A stretch of DNA of 9,285 nucleotides from Palsa-1188 sp050010575 (lineage in GTDB: Bacteria > Bacillota > DSM-12270 > Thermacetogeniales > Thermacetogeniaceae): NCBI GenBank assembly GCA_050010575.1, contig JBEKKU010000089.1, positions 1-9,285 of the forward strand, written 5' to 3'. The notes under the pieces are model-generated. The model searched no databases. It was given only the letters and a program-made list of their open reading frames with translations, and had not been told where the DNA came from. Below are positions 1-7,673 of the stretch, piece by piece. A program made the position numbers and the translations under genes. Each line of letters begins with the position of its first letter. Position 1 is the first letter of the stretch.

Positions 1-17
1 AGTAGGGGGGAAGAGCC

Positions 18-1424
18 ATGGGATACGTGCCCAATCCTCCCCGGGTGGTTCGGGAGATGCTGGAATCCATGGGATTACAGGGCATCGACGACCTCTTCGC
101 CGATATACCCGATGCTCTGCGGCTTAAACGGGAACTGAACATGGATGAGCCCCGCTCAGAGCAGGAGTTGCGCCGGGAACTGGAAGCGCTCGCCTCCAGG
201 AACACCGCCGTCGATAACCGGCCCTGCTTTTTGGGCGCCGGGGCATACGACCACTACATACCTGCTGTTGTCGAACAGATGCTGCTGCGTTCGGAGTTTT
301 ACACCGCCTACACGCCTTACCAGCCGGAACTCAGCCAGGGGATCCTGCAAGCGATCTTTGAATACCAGACCATGATCTGCAATCTGACCGGGATGGATCT
401 CGCCAACGCCTCCATGTACGATGGGGGAAGCGCTCTGGCAGAGGCCTGCTCGCTGGCCTGCGACGCTACCCGCCGCAGGGTGGTGCTGGTCCCTGATACC
501 GTCAACCACCGCTACCTTGATGTTACCCGGACCTATGCCGCTGGGGGCAAGATGGATGTCGTCGTCATCCCGGGAAGAGATGGGATTGCCGACTCCACCG
601 CTATCACCTCGCTGGTGGACAGTCAGACAGCTGCGGTGGTTGTTCAGAGCCCCAACTTCTATGGCCACCTGGAAACCGGCCTCCCGGTAATCGAGCAGTC
701 AGTTCACGGCCAGAAGGGCCTCCTGGTCATGTCGGTCGATCCGATCTCGCTGGGGCTTCTGAAGCCTCCCGGGTCCTGGGGAGCGGATATTGCCGTCGGA
801 GAAGGCCAGTCCCTGGGCAATCCGCTCAGTTTCGGCGGCCCTGGCCTCGGCATCTTCGCCGCCTCGGAGAAGCTGATACGCAAGGTACCGGGCCGGTTGG
901 TGGGCCAGACCGTGGACCTGGACGGCCAGCGGGCGTTTGTGCTCACCCTGCAGGCCCGTGAGCAGCACATCCGGCGGGAGAAAGCCAGCTCCAACATCTG
1001 CTCCAATGAGGCCCTCTGCGCCCTGGCCGCCGCCATCTACCTATCGGTAGTCGGCCGGGAGGGATTGAAGGAGATCGCTGTACGCTGCCACCAGTTGGCC
1101 TGCTATGCCAAGAATGAATTGCAGAAAGCAGGCCTCAGCCTGAAGTACCCGCAGCCCTTCTTCAGGGAATTTGCGGTGGCGATCGGGGACCCCGCTGCTG
1201 CCAACCGTGCCCTTTTAGACGAGGGGATCATCGGGGGCTACGAATTGGACGGAGCTTTGCTGCTGGCCTTTACCGAAAAACGCACCCGGGCGGAGATCGA
1301 CCGGCTCGTCTCCGTGTTAGGCGGGTTTCGAAGCTCCCGGGTATTGCACCCAGAGGGCGCCCGGGTGGGGCAGGCAGCATGCCTGACGCAGGGAGGGTTC
1401 GACGATGAGCAAGCTGATCTTTGA
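18..1424 (+). CDS. gcvPA: Glycine dehydrogenase (decarboxylating) subunit 1, P-protein N-terminal half
   Basis: GcvPA pairs with GcvPB to form the PLP-dependent P-protein, which decarboxylates glycine and passes the aminomethyl group to the lipoyl arm of GcvH in the cytoplasm. The protein has 468 residues. Family landmarks are the FLGAGAYDHYIP segment (about residues 71-82), EFYTAYTPYQPELSQG (93-108) and NASMYDGGSALAEA (130-143). This half lacks the PLP lysine, as expected for subunit 1. The ATG follows a GGGGGGAAG ribosome binding site (from base 5). A TAG at bases 3-5 may be the stop of an upstream gene, plausibly gcvH, but that is a guess. The recognisable family sequence seems to end near RAEIDRLVSVLGG. 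About 30 further residues form an unrecognised tail that overlaps the start of gcvPB by 20 bases, which suggests translational coupling. The family call is very secure. Confidence 0.96.
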   Translation: MGYVPNPPRVVREMLESMGLQGIDDLFADIPDALRLKRELNMDEPRSEQELRRELEALASRNTAVDNRPCFLGAGAYDHYIPAVVEQMLLRSEFYTAYTPYQPELSQGILQAIFEYQTMICNLTGMDLANASMYDGGSALAEACSLACDATRRRVVLVPDTVNHRYLDVTRTYAAGGKMDVVVIPGRDGIADSTAITSLVDSQTAAVVVQSPNFYGHLETGLPVIEQSVHGQKGLLVMSVDPISLGLLKPPGSWGADIAVGEGQSLGNPLSFGGPGLGIFAASEKLIRKVPGRLVGQTVDLDGQRAFVLTLQAREQHIRREKASSNICSNEALCALAAAIYLSVVGREGLKEIAVRCHQLACYAKNELQKAGLSLKYPQPFFREFAVAIGDPAAANRALLDEGIIGGYELDGALLLAFTEKRTRAEIDRLVSVLGGFRSSRVLHPEGARVGQAACLTQGGFDDEQADL

Positions 1425-2865
1425 AAAGAGTGTGCCGGGGGCCCGGGCCTTCTCGCTGACCCGGTGCGACGCGACCGGGGATGGCGCCATCCCGGACGCC
1501 TTCCTGCGCCAAGAGGACGCCCTGCTTCCAGAGGTCAGCGAGGTGGAGGTGGTGCGCCACTATACCGGGCTGTCCCAGCGGTCGTATGGAGTAGACAACG
1601 GCTTCTATCCCCTGGGATCCTGCACTATGAAGTACAACCCCAAGATCAATGAGTGGGCCGCCCGCCTGCCCGGCTTGGCGAGTATTCATCCCTACCAGGC
1701 GGAGGAAACGGTGCAGGGAGCCCTGGAGCTGATGTATGACCTGGATGGGATGCTCCGTGAGATCACCGGCATGGACCGCTTCACCCTCCAGCCTGCCGCC
1801 GGGGCGCATGGCGAGATGACCGGGGCGATGATCATCAAGGCCTACCATAATTACCGCCAGGAGGTACTGGGCGCGGGCCCGGCGCGGCGCACCAGGATGA
1901 TCGTGCCGGACTCCGCCCATGGCACCAACCCGGCCACCGCCCACATGGCTGGCTTTGAAGTGATCGAGGTCAAGTCCAACGAGCGGGGGCTGGTGGACGT
2001 CGACGACCTGCGTTCGCTGATGAGCGATCAGATCGCCGGCCTGATGCTGACCAACCCCAACACCCTGGGGCTGTTCGAAGAGGAGATCCAGGGGATCGCC
2101 GAGGTGGTGCACGCTGCCGGTGGGCTTCTCTACTACGATGGCGCCAATGCCAATGCCATCATCGGGGTGGCGCGACCCGGAGATATGGGTTTCGATGTCT
2201 GCCACCTGAATCTGCACAAGACCTTCGCTACGCCCCACGGCGGTGGCGGGCCGGGATCCGGCCCTATCGGGGTCAAGGCCTTTCTGGCCGGCTTCCTCCC
2301 GGCACCCGTCGTCGTCAAAAGGGATGAGCGGTTTGCCTTCGACTATGATCGCCCCCTGTCCATCGGCAAGGTCCAATCCTTTTACGGCAACTTCGGGGTG
2401 ATGGTCAAGGCCTACGCCTACCTCAAGACGCTGGGGAGCGCGGGGATCCGCCAGGTGGCCGAGAACGCCGTGCTCAACGCCAACTATATCCGCACCAGGC
2501 TCCGCGGCCACTACGATATTCCCTACGACCGGCTGTGCAAGCACGAGTTCGTGGCCTCGGCCAGGAAACAGAAGAAGGAGAACGGCGTGAGCGCCCTCGA
2601 CGTGGCCAAGTCGCTGATCGACTACGGCTATCACCCACCGACGATCTACTTCCCGCTGATCGTGGAGGAGGCGATGATGATCGAGCCGACCGAGACGGAG
2701 ACCAGGGAGCGCCTGGACGAGTTCGTCGAGGCCATGCTGGCTATTGCCCGGGAGGCCGAGGATCATCCGGAGCAGGTGAAGGACGCCCCCCGGAAGGCGG
2801 TCATCCGCCGGGTGGACGAGACTGGAGCAGCACGCAACCCGGTCCTGAAGTGGCAGGGGAAATAG
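1405..2865 (+). CDS. gcvPB: Glycine dehydrogenase (decarboxylating) subunit 2, P-protein C-terminal half
   Basis: This 486-residue subunit carries the PLP site of the two-subunit P-protein. The cofactor lysine is K272 in LNLHKTFATPHGGGGPG, preceded by H271. The acidic residue expected to contact the pyridine nitrogen is D245 in YYDGANAN. Other family segments are GFYPLGSCTMKYNPK (67-80), LQPAAGAHGEMTG (128-140) and PDSAHGTNPATA (168-179). The C-terminus, ending RNPVLKWQGK, looks complete. The ATG lies 8 bases after GGGAGG (1391-1396), inside the 3' end of gcvPA, so the two subunits are probably made in equal amounts from one message. No intrinsic terminator is evident directly after the stop codon. 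The long open frame antisense to this gene is a shadow caused by GC-rich codon use. Confidence 0.97.
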   Translation: MSKLIFEKSVPGARAFSLTRCDATGDGAIPDAFLRQEDALLPEVSEVEVVRHYTGLSQRSYGVDNGFYPLGSCTMKYNPKINEWAARLPGLASIHPYQAEETVQGALELMYDLDGMLREITGMDRFTLQPAAGAHGEMTGAMIIKAYHNYRQEVLGAGPARRTRMIVPDSAHGTNPATAHMAGFEVIEVKSNERGLVDVDDLRSLMSDQIAGLMLTNPNTLGLFEEEIQGIAEVVHAAGGLLYYDGANANAIIGVARPGDMGFDVCHLNLHKTFATPHGGGGPGSGPIGVKAFLAGFLPAPVVVKRDERFAFDYDRPLSIGKVQSFYGNFGVMVKAYAYLKTLGSAGIRQVAENAVLNANYIRTRLRGHYDIPYDRLCKHEFVASARKQKKENGVSALDVAKSLIDYGYHPPTIYFPLIVEEAMMIEPTETETRERLDEFVEAMLAIAREAEDHPEQVKDAPRKAVIRRVDETGAARNPVLKWQGK

Positions 2866-2881
2866 AAAACCAGACACTCCA

Positions 2882-2986
2882 CCGCTTGGGATTGAATACG
2901 TTCTGGTCAATGGAGAATTTGTTGTTGACAATGGCCGGGTTACTGGTAACAGGCCGGGCCGTATACTGACAGCCATGCAACGGTAG
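2882..2986 (+). pseudogene. C-terminal relic of an N-acyl-D-amino-acid deacylase (D-aminoacylase)
   Basis: Right after gcvPB, one frame reads PPLGIEYVLVNGEFVVDN followed by GRVTGNRPGRILTAMQR and a TAG stop. The pattern GIxxVxVNGxxVVxxGxxTGxRPGRxL is typical of the extreme C-terminus of the D-aminoacylase branch of the amidohydrolase superfamily. Only about 34 codons remain. Upstream the frame runs into gcvPB, with no start codon, no ribosome binding site and no catalytic domain. It is therefore best read as debris from a deletion or rearrangement that removed the body of the gene. Codon use is less GC-rich than in gcvPB. Other amidohydrolases share a similar end, so the exact subfamily is less certain than the relic itself. 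Confidence 0.7.
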
Positions 2987-3033
2987 AGCAATTGAATGGT
3001 GTTCTCTGTTCCCACGGCTTTGCAGCTTAACAA

Positions 3034-3062
3034 ATAATTAACAAAACGATAATTTACAAAAC
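3034..3062 (+). repeat. Two 14-bp A/T-rich direct repeats upstream of the serine promoter
   Basis: The units ATAATTAACAAAAC (3034-3047) and ATAATTTACAAAAC (3049-3062) match at 13 of 14 positions with a 15-bp period. They end four bases before the proposed -35 box at 3066. Their position and A/T richness fit an UP element that contacts the RNA polymerase alpha subunit. They could also be a repressor or activator site, or chance in an A/T-rich stretch. Bases 2987-3033 show nothing else recognisable. Confidence 0.4.
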
Positions 3063-3065
3063 AGA

Positions 3066-3095
3066 TTGTCCCAAGCGGCCAATCTGTGTTACAAT
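3066..3095 (+). promoter_or_regulatory. Sigma-A-type promoter of the aminotransferase-serA-serS operon
   Basis: The -35 box TTGTCC (3066-3071) and -10 box TACAAT (3090-3095) are separated by 18 bases. A TG dinucleotide one base before the -10 box (3087-3088) gives an extended -10. Transcription would start near 3102, shortly before the T-box leader, which is the expected spacing. No other promoter-like pair in 2866-3120 fits as well. Confidence 0.65.
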
Positions 3096-3124
3096 ACCTT
3101 TCAAATACAATTTCCAACCCTACA

Positions 3125-3396
3125 TATAGCCAATTGGCGATGCCGGGGACCAGTAAGGCAGCCCTAAACTAGCAGAGAGTTGGCGGATGGTGCAAGCCAA
3201 TAGCAGGGCGCCCGAATCCACCCCGAAGCCGACCCCGCAAACGGTGAAAACCGGCAAAGGGGTACGCAGGGCCACGTTACGGTCTGCTAGAGAGGGAGAA
3301 GGCAGATGCTCGTAAGGGTACGGGCGCGGCTGGAACCAATTTGGGTGGCAACGCGGGTATGGCCTCTCGTCCCAATCATGGGGACGAGAGGTTTTT
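3125..3396 (+). promoter_or_regulatory. T-box leader, serine-specific (UCC specifier)
   Basis: This cis-acting RNA binds a tRNA and lets transcription continue when that tRNA is uncharged. Stem I spans about 3141-3240 and contains the AGAGAG segment (3173-3178), the GGATGGTGCAAGCC region (3185-3198) and the specifier context GAA-TCC-ACC. The specifier codon TCC (3217-3219) is read by tRNA-Ser(GGA). The T-box core GGGTGGCAACGCGGG lies at 3343-3357. The antiterminator can form by TTGGG (3341-3345) pairing with CCCAA (3371-3375) and ACG (3351-3353) with CGT (3368-3370), leaving the bulge TGGCA. UGGC (3346-3349) is complementary to a GCCA tRNA 3' end, and the tRNA-Ser genes in this window do end in GCCA. 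Two independent specificity contacts thus agree on serine. The core reads CAACGCG rather than the usual NACCGCG. Confidence 0.93.
3363..3396 (+). terminator. T-box intrinsic terminator
   Basis: A perfect 11-bp stem, CCTCTCGTCCC (3363-3373) with GGGACGAGAGG (3381-3391), has a 7-base loop and is followed by five T residues (3392-3396). Its 5' strand also pairs with the T-box core in the antiterminator, so the two structures exclude each other, as expected for this regulator class. Confidence 0.95.
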
Positions 3397-3450
3397 GATT
3401 TAAAAAGGTGGTAATTATAGAGCTGCCAGGAGTGTGAGGAGGTAACAACT

Positions 3451-4611
3451 ATGGAAGAAAGACAGTTCCTGATGCTGCCGGGCCCCACCCCGGTCCCGCC
3501 TAAGGTGCTGCAGGCCTTGGCCAGGCCGATGATCAACCACCGGGGCTCCGAGTTCAAGGGCCTGCTGGACGAGGCCGCCGAGGGCCTGAAAGAGGTTTTT
3601 TGTACCAGCCAGGAGGTGCTCATCCTGACCAGTGCCGGCACCGGCGCCATGGAGGCGGCGGTGAGCAACTTCGTGTCCCCGGGTGAGAAAGTATTGGTGG
3701 TATCCATCGGATCTTTTGGGGACCGCTTCGCCCAGATTGCCCAGCAATTCGGGGCTCGGGTCGATAAACTGGATTTTACCTGGGGCACGGCGGCTGACCC
3801 CGCGGCCCTGGCGGAGCGCCTTAGGGCGGACGTGAACGGGGAGATCAAAGCGGTCTTTGTCACCCATAATGAGACCTCCACCGGCGTCACCAATGATATC
3901 CCGGCCCTGCGGGCCGCGGTTGGTGGCCATCCGGCCCTGTTCATCGTGGATGCGGTCAGCAGCCTCGGGGCAATGCCGCTGGAGACCGATAACTGGAACC
4001 TGGATGTGGTGGTGGCCGGCTCCCAGAAGAGCTTCATGATCCCGCCCGGGCTCTCCTTCGTCTGTGTCAGCCCCAGGGCCTGGGAGGTGGCGGCCAAGTG
4101 CACCAACGCCCGCTTCTACTGGGATCTGGACAAGGCCCGCAAGATGGCGGCCAAAGGCCAGACCCCATTCACTCCGGCCATTCCCCAGGTGGCTGCCCTG
4201 GTGGAATCGCTGCGCATGATCAGGGCTGAGGGACTGCCGGGCATTTTTGCCCGCCATCGGCGGCTGCGGGAGATGACCCGGAGCGGTGTCCGGGCGATTG
4301 GCCTGGATCTGCTGGCCGCAGATACGGCGGCCTCGGCGGCGGTGACGGCGGTATTGGCGCCGGCCGGCCTGGAGGCCAACACCCTCCGGAAAGTGCTGCG
4401 CGACCGGTTCAACGTGGTGGTGGCCGGTGGGCAGGGCAAGCTGGACAACAAGATCTTCCGGATCGGACACCTGGGCTACGTCCACGAGCTGGAGATCATC
4501 GCCGTGCTGGCGGCCCTGGAAATGTCTCTTACTCTTTGCGGGCATCAGGTTGAGCTGGGCAGGGCCGCCCAGGCCGCCCAGACAGCCGTCCTGGCTGCAT
4601 TGAACACTTAG
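3451..4611 (+). CDS. Class V PLP aminotransferase, probably the phosphoserine-forming step of serine synthesis
   Basis: This 386-residue cytoplasmic enzyme belongs to the alanine-glyoxylate / serine-pyruvate aminotransferase branch of fold-type I. It opens with FLMLPGPTPVPPKVLQAL, has the cofactor-binding SAGTGAMEAAVSNF (61-74), the aspartate D167 in FIVDAVSSLG, and the Schiff-base lysine K193 in AGSQKSFMIPPGL. The C-terminus (NKIFRIGHLGYV near 345-355) is normal for the family. An AGGAGG site (3437-3442) lies 8 bases before the ATG. The gene is the first after the serine T-box and is 11 bases from serA. That context suggests it converts 3-phosphohydroxypyruvate to phosphoserine in place of a classical SerC. 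Sequence alone cannot exclude glyoxylate or hydroxypyruvate as the keto substrate, so no gene symbol is given. Family call is secure; substrate call is moderate. Confidence 0.9.
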   Translation: MEERQFLMLPGPTPVPPKVLQALARPMINHRGSEFKGLLDEAAEGLKEVFCTSQEVLILTSAGTGAMEAAVSNFVSPGEKVLVVSIGSFGDRFAQIAQQFGARVDKLDFTWGTAADPAALAERLRADVNGEIKAVFVTHNETSTGVTNDIPALRAAVGGHPALFIVDAVSSLGAMPLETDNWNLDVVVAGSQKSFMIPPGLSFVCVSPRAWEVAAKCTNARFYWDLDKARKMAAKGQTPFTPAIPQVAALVESLRMIRAEGLPGIFARHRRLREMTRSGVRAIGLDLLAADTAASAAVTAVLAPAGLEANTLRKVLRDRFNVVVAGGQGKLDNKIFRIGHLGYVHELEIIAVLAALEMSLTLCGHQVELGRAAQAAQTAVLAALNT

Positions 4612-4622
4612 GAGGTATTAAT

Positions 4623-6275
4623 ATGGAGACGGAGAAGGCATGTGCTGCCAACAATAACGTCCGGCCAAAGATCCTGGTCGGGGACAAGATCGTGGATGAG
4701 GCCCTGGAGATGCTGCGCCGGGAGGCGGATGTCGACGTCAAATTCGGTATCAGCCAGGATGATCTGCTACAGGTCATCGATCAGTACGACGCCCTGGTGG
4801 TCAGGAGCGTACCCCTGGTGACCGAGGATGTCCTGGCCCGGGGTAAGCGGCTGAAGGTGGTCGGGCGCGCCGGCAACGGCGTGGACAACATCGATGTAGA
4901 GGCGGCCACCCGCCACGGTGTGGTGGTGGTCAACACCCCGGACAGCAACAGCATCTCCGCCTGCGAGCAGACCATCGCCCTGATGCTGGCCGGGGCGCGC
5001 AACCTGCCCCAGGCTAATGCTACCCTGAAGGAGGGAGGCTGGGGCCGGAACCGCTTCATGGGCAACGAGCTTTACGGTAAGACTGTTGGCATCGTCGGCC
5101 TCGGAAGAATTGGAGCCCTGGTGGCCACCCGGCTCAAGGCCTTCGGCATGCGGGTGATCGCCTATGACCCTTACATCTCCATAGATCGCTTCAAGCGGTT
5201 CGGGGCGGAGCGTATGGAGACCCTCAACGACCTGGTGCGCCAGGCGGACTTCATCACCGTGCACACCCCCAAGACCGAGGAAACCATCGGCATGATCGGG
5301 GAGGAGCAGTTCCGGATCTCCGCCGAGCAGTTCCAGATCGCCAAGAAGGGTTTACGTGTGGTCAACTGCGCCCGGGGCGGTATCATCAATGAACAGGCGC
5401 TGGCTGAGGCCCTACGCCAGGGAATCGTGGCCAGCGCCTCCCTGGATGTATTCAGCAAGGAGCCTTGCGCCGGCAACCCGCTGCTGGAGTTCGATAACGT
5501 GGTGGTCACGCCCCACATCGGAGCGACCACCTACGAGGCCCAGCAACGGGTGGGCACCGATGTGGCCACCTTCGTGCTGGCCGCCCTGCGGGGCGAGATC
5601 GTGCCCAACACCGTGAACCTGCCCCGCCTGATGGGGGAGGAGATCGGCGGCCTGCGGCCGTACTTCGCCCTGGCGGAGTGCCTGGGCAGACTCTACTACC
5701 AGATAGAGAAAGTGCCTATCGAGCGGGTTGAACTCACCTACAGCGGGGAGATCGCCAATAAAGAGACGGGCATTATCACCCTCGCCTTTTTGAAAGGACT
5801 GCTTGCCCCCGTGATGGGCAAAAACGTGAACCTGGTCAATGCGTCCTGGCTAGCCGAGAACCGCGGAATCAAAGTTTTTGAGAAGCAGGAGGTCGAGGTG
5901 ATCGACAAGGGTTACGTAAACCTGATGACCGCCTGCATCGCCCAAGACGGGCAGCAGATCAGCTTCGCCGGAACGGTGGCCTGGGACAATAGTCCCCATA
6001 TTGTCAGAGTCAACCGTTACCGGATGGACGTCGTTCCCGCCCCGCACATGCTGTTTGTAGACCACATCGACCAGCCGGGGGTGATCGGGCCCTTTGCTTC
6101 GGTCCTCGGTAAGGCCGGTGTCAACATCGCCATGATGCAGGTTGGACGCCTCACCAGGGGCGAGGAGGCGCTGATGGTCTTGAGTATGGACTCCCCGGCG
6201 GATGAAGCCACCCTGGAGCAACTGCGCCGGATTAACGGCATTCTCAGCGTCAAGGTGGTATCTCTCAGCAGTTAA
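4623..6275 (+). CDS. serA: D-3-phosphoglycerate dehydrogenase, long form with ACT domain
   Basis: SerA oxidises 3-phosphoglycerate to 3-phosphohydroxypyruvate with NAD, the committed step of serine synthesis. The 550-residue protein has a substrate-binding domain with the conserved GRAGNGVDNID (81-91), a nucleotide-binding fold with GLGRIG (159-164) and D182, and the catalytic set R251 (NCARGG), E280 and H298 (PHIGATT). An intervening domain spans roughly 325-470. A C-terminal ACT domain starts near 476 with DHIDQPGVIG and VNIAMMQ, the usual serine feedback module. The N-terminus carries about 14 extra residues before the first strand. The start is fixed by AGGAGG (4610-4615), which overlaps the previous stop codon. 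Between MIG (224-226) and KKG (241-243) there are 14 residues where the family usually has about 7, arising from a tandem repeat. All catalytic residues are intact. Confidence 0.97.
   Translation: METEKACAANNNVRPKILVGDKIVDEALEMLRREADVDVKFGISQDDLLQVIDQYDALVVRSVPLVTEDVLARGKRLKVVGRAGNGVDNIDVEAATRHGVVVVNTPDSNSISACEQTIALMLAGARNLPQANATLKEGGWGRNRFMGNELYGKTVGIVGLGRIGALVATRLKAFGMRVIAYDPYISIDRFKRFGAERMETLNDLVRQADFITVHTPKTEETIGMIGEEQFRISAEQFQIAKKGLRVVNCARGGIINEQALAEALRQGIVASASLDVFSKEPCAGNPLLEFDNVVVTPHIGATTYEAQQRVGTDVATFVLAALRGEIVPNTVNLPRLMGEEIGGLRPYFALAECLGRLYYQIEKVPIERVELTYSGEIANKETGIITLAFLKGLLAPVMGKNVNLVNASWLAENRGIKVFEKQEVEVIDKGYVNLMTACIAQDGQQISFAGTVAWDNSPHIVRVNRYRMDVVPAPHMLFVDHIDQPGVIGPFASVLGKAGVNIAMMQVGRLTRGEEALMVLSMDSPADEATLEQLRRINGILSVKVVSLSS
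5301..5342 (+). repeat. In-frame 21-bp tandem duplication inside serA
   Basis: Units 5301-5321 and 5322-5342 match at 17 of 21 positions and encode EEQFRIS and AEQFQIA. The pair lengthens the helix between the TxxTxGMIG segment and the KKGLRVVNCARGG segment by seven residues, about two helical turns. The reading frame is kept and the catalytic arginine follows 10 residues later. Confidence 0.8.
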
Positions 6276-6341
6276 TTAGATGTGATTGGGATCTGCCAGT
6301 ATCAAACAACTGGTGACTCACCGGAGAAAGGGTGAACGAAG

Positions 6342-7631
6342 TTGCTGGACTTGAAGTTGATCCGTAACCATCCCGAAGCAGTCAAAGAAGCGCTCTCCAA
6401 GCGCAATAACCCTTTTGACCTGGACGAACTGCTGGCCTGGGACGAAGCCTATCGCAGCCGGCTGGGCGAGAGCGAGGGACTGAAGAGCCGCCGCAATACC
6501 CTTTCCGAGGAGATCGGGCGCCTGAAGTCCCAGAAGCTGGATGCTGCCTCTCAGATGCAGGATGTCAAGGAGATCTCCGCCCGGACCAAGGAGATCGACC
6601 AGGAGGTGGCCGATCTGGAGCAACGGATCAACCGGTCGCTGCTGCTGATCCCCAATATCCCCCACCAGTCCGTGCCAGTTGGCTCCGATGAGGGCGCCAA
6701 CCTGGTGGTGCGGGTGGAGAGCGAGCCTCCCAAGTTCGACTTCGAGCCGCGCAACCACTGGGAGATCGGAGAGGCCCTGGATATACTGGATTTCGCCCGG
6801 GGTGTCAAGATCTCCGGGGCGCGGTTTACGGTGCTCAAGGGCAAGGGGGCGCAGTTGGAGCGGGCGATCACCAATTTCATGCTGGATCTGCACACCCGGG
6901 AGCAGGGCTACACGGAGATCTTCCCGCCGTTCCTGGTGAACCGGGCGACTATGACCGGCACCGGACAGCTTCCCAAGTTCGAGGAGGACCTGTTCCGCTG
7001 CGACCGGGAGGACCTGTTTCTGATCCCCACTGCCGAAGTGCCGGTGACCAACCTCTACCGGGAGGAGATCCTGCCTGGAGAATCCCTGCCGATCCTGCAC
7101 ACCGCCTATACCGCCTGCTTCCGGGCGGAAGCCGGGGCGGCCGGGCGGGACACCCGGGGACTGATCAGGCAGCACCAGTTCAATAAAGTGGAACTGGTCA
7201 AGTTCACTACTCCGGAGAGTTCCTACCTGGAACTGGAGCGTCTCACCGACGATGCCGAAGAGGTGCTGCGCCGGCTGGGCCTGGCCTACCAGGTGGTGGC
7301 TCTGTCTACCGGCGATCTGGGCTTTTCCGCCGCCAAGACCTACGACCTGGAGGTCTGGCTGCCCGGGGCCAACACCTACAGGGAGATCTCTTCCTGCAGC
7401 AATTTCGAGGACTTTCAGGCACGGCGGGCGAACATCCGCTACCGTCCGCGCCCAGAAGAGGGCACCCGCGGGGCGCGTCCCCGGTTCCTGCATACCCTGA
7501 ACGGCTCCGGATTGGCTGTTGGCCGTACGCTGGTAGCCATCCTGGAAAACTACCAGCAGGCGGACGGCTCGGTGATCGTTCCCGAAGTCCTGCGGCCGTA
7601 TTGCGGCTTCGAACGGATCGGCGGGGATTAG
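6342..7631 (+). CDS. serS: Seryl-tRNA synthetase
   Basis: SerS is a class II synthetase that charges tRNA-Ser, recognising the long variable arm through its N-terminal coiled coil. The 429-residue length is standard. Residues about 27-100 form the heptad-rich helical arm. The catalytic core shows TAEVP (230-234), class II motif 2 as CFRAEAGAAGRDTRGLIR (259-276) and HQFNKVELV (278-286), REISSCSNFEDFQARR (347-362), and motif 3 as LNGSGLAVGRTLVAILENY (386-404). The start is a TTG with AGGGTG (6329-6334) seven bases upstream; the family N-terminus MLDLKLIRNHPE begins exactly there. It lies 66 bases after serA with no terminator between, so it is probably the last gene of the T-box operon. No T-box of its own is present. 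Confidence 0.97.
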   Translation: MLDLKLIRNHPEAVKEALSKRNNPFDLDELLAWDEAYRSRLGESEGLKSRRNTLSEEIGRLKSQKLDAASQMQDVKEISARTKEIDQEVADLEQRINRSLLLIPNIPHQSVPVGSDEGANLVVRVESEPPKFDFEPRNHWEIGEALDILDFARGVKISGARFTVLKGKGAQLERAITNFMLDLHTREQGYTEIFPPFLVNRATMTGTGQLPKFEEDLFRCDREDLFLIPTAEVPVTNLYREEILPGESLPILHTAYTACFRAEAGAAGRDTRGLIRQHQFNKVELVKFTTPESSYLELERLTDDAEEVLRRLGLAYQVVALSTGDLGFSAAKTYDLEVWLPGANTYREISSCSNFEDFQARRANIRYRPRPEEGTRGARPRFLHTLNGSGLAVGRTLVAILENYQQADGSVIVPEVLRPYCGFERIGGD

Positions 7632-7673
7632 GGCGGATTGCCTGGACGCAGGCTCTGCAGGGCCTGATCTGCC

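Noticed and set aside
1270..3117. 615-codon open frame on the minus strand opposite gcvPB
   Set aside because: It is wholly antisense to an unmistakable gcvPB, low in complexity and rich in H, G, R and P, with no recognisable domain and an implausible start inside the serine promoter region. It is a product of GC-biased third codon positions.
3415..4545. 376-codon open frame on the minus strand opposite the aminotransferase
   Set aside because: Antisense shadow of a well-supported gene, with no family features and no ribosome binding site.
6318..7493. 391-codon open frame on the minus strand opposite serS
   Set aside because: Antisense shadow; serS has all class II motifs in the sense frame.
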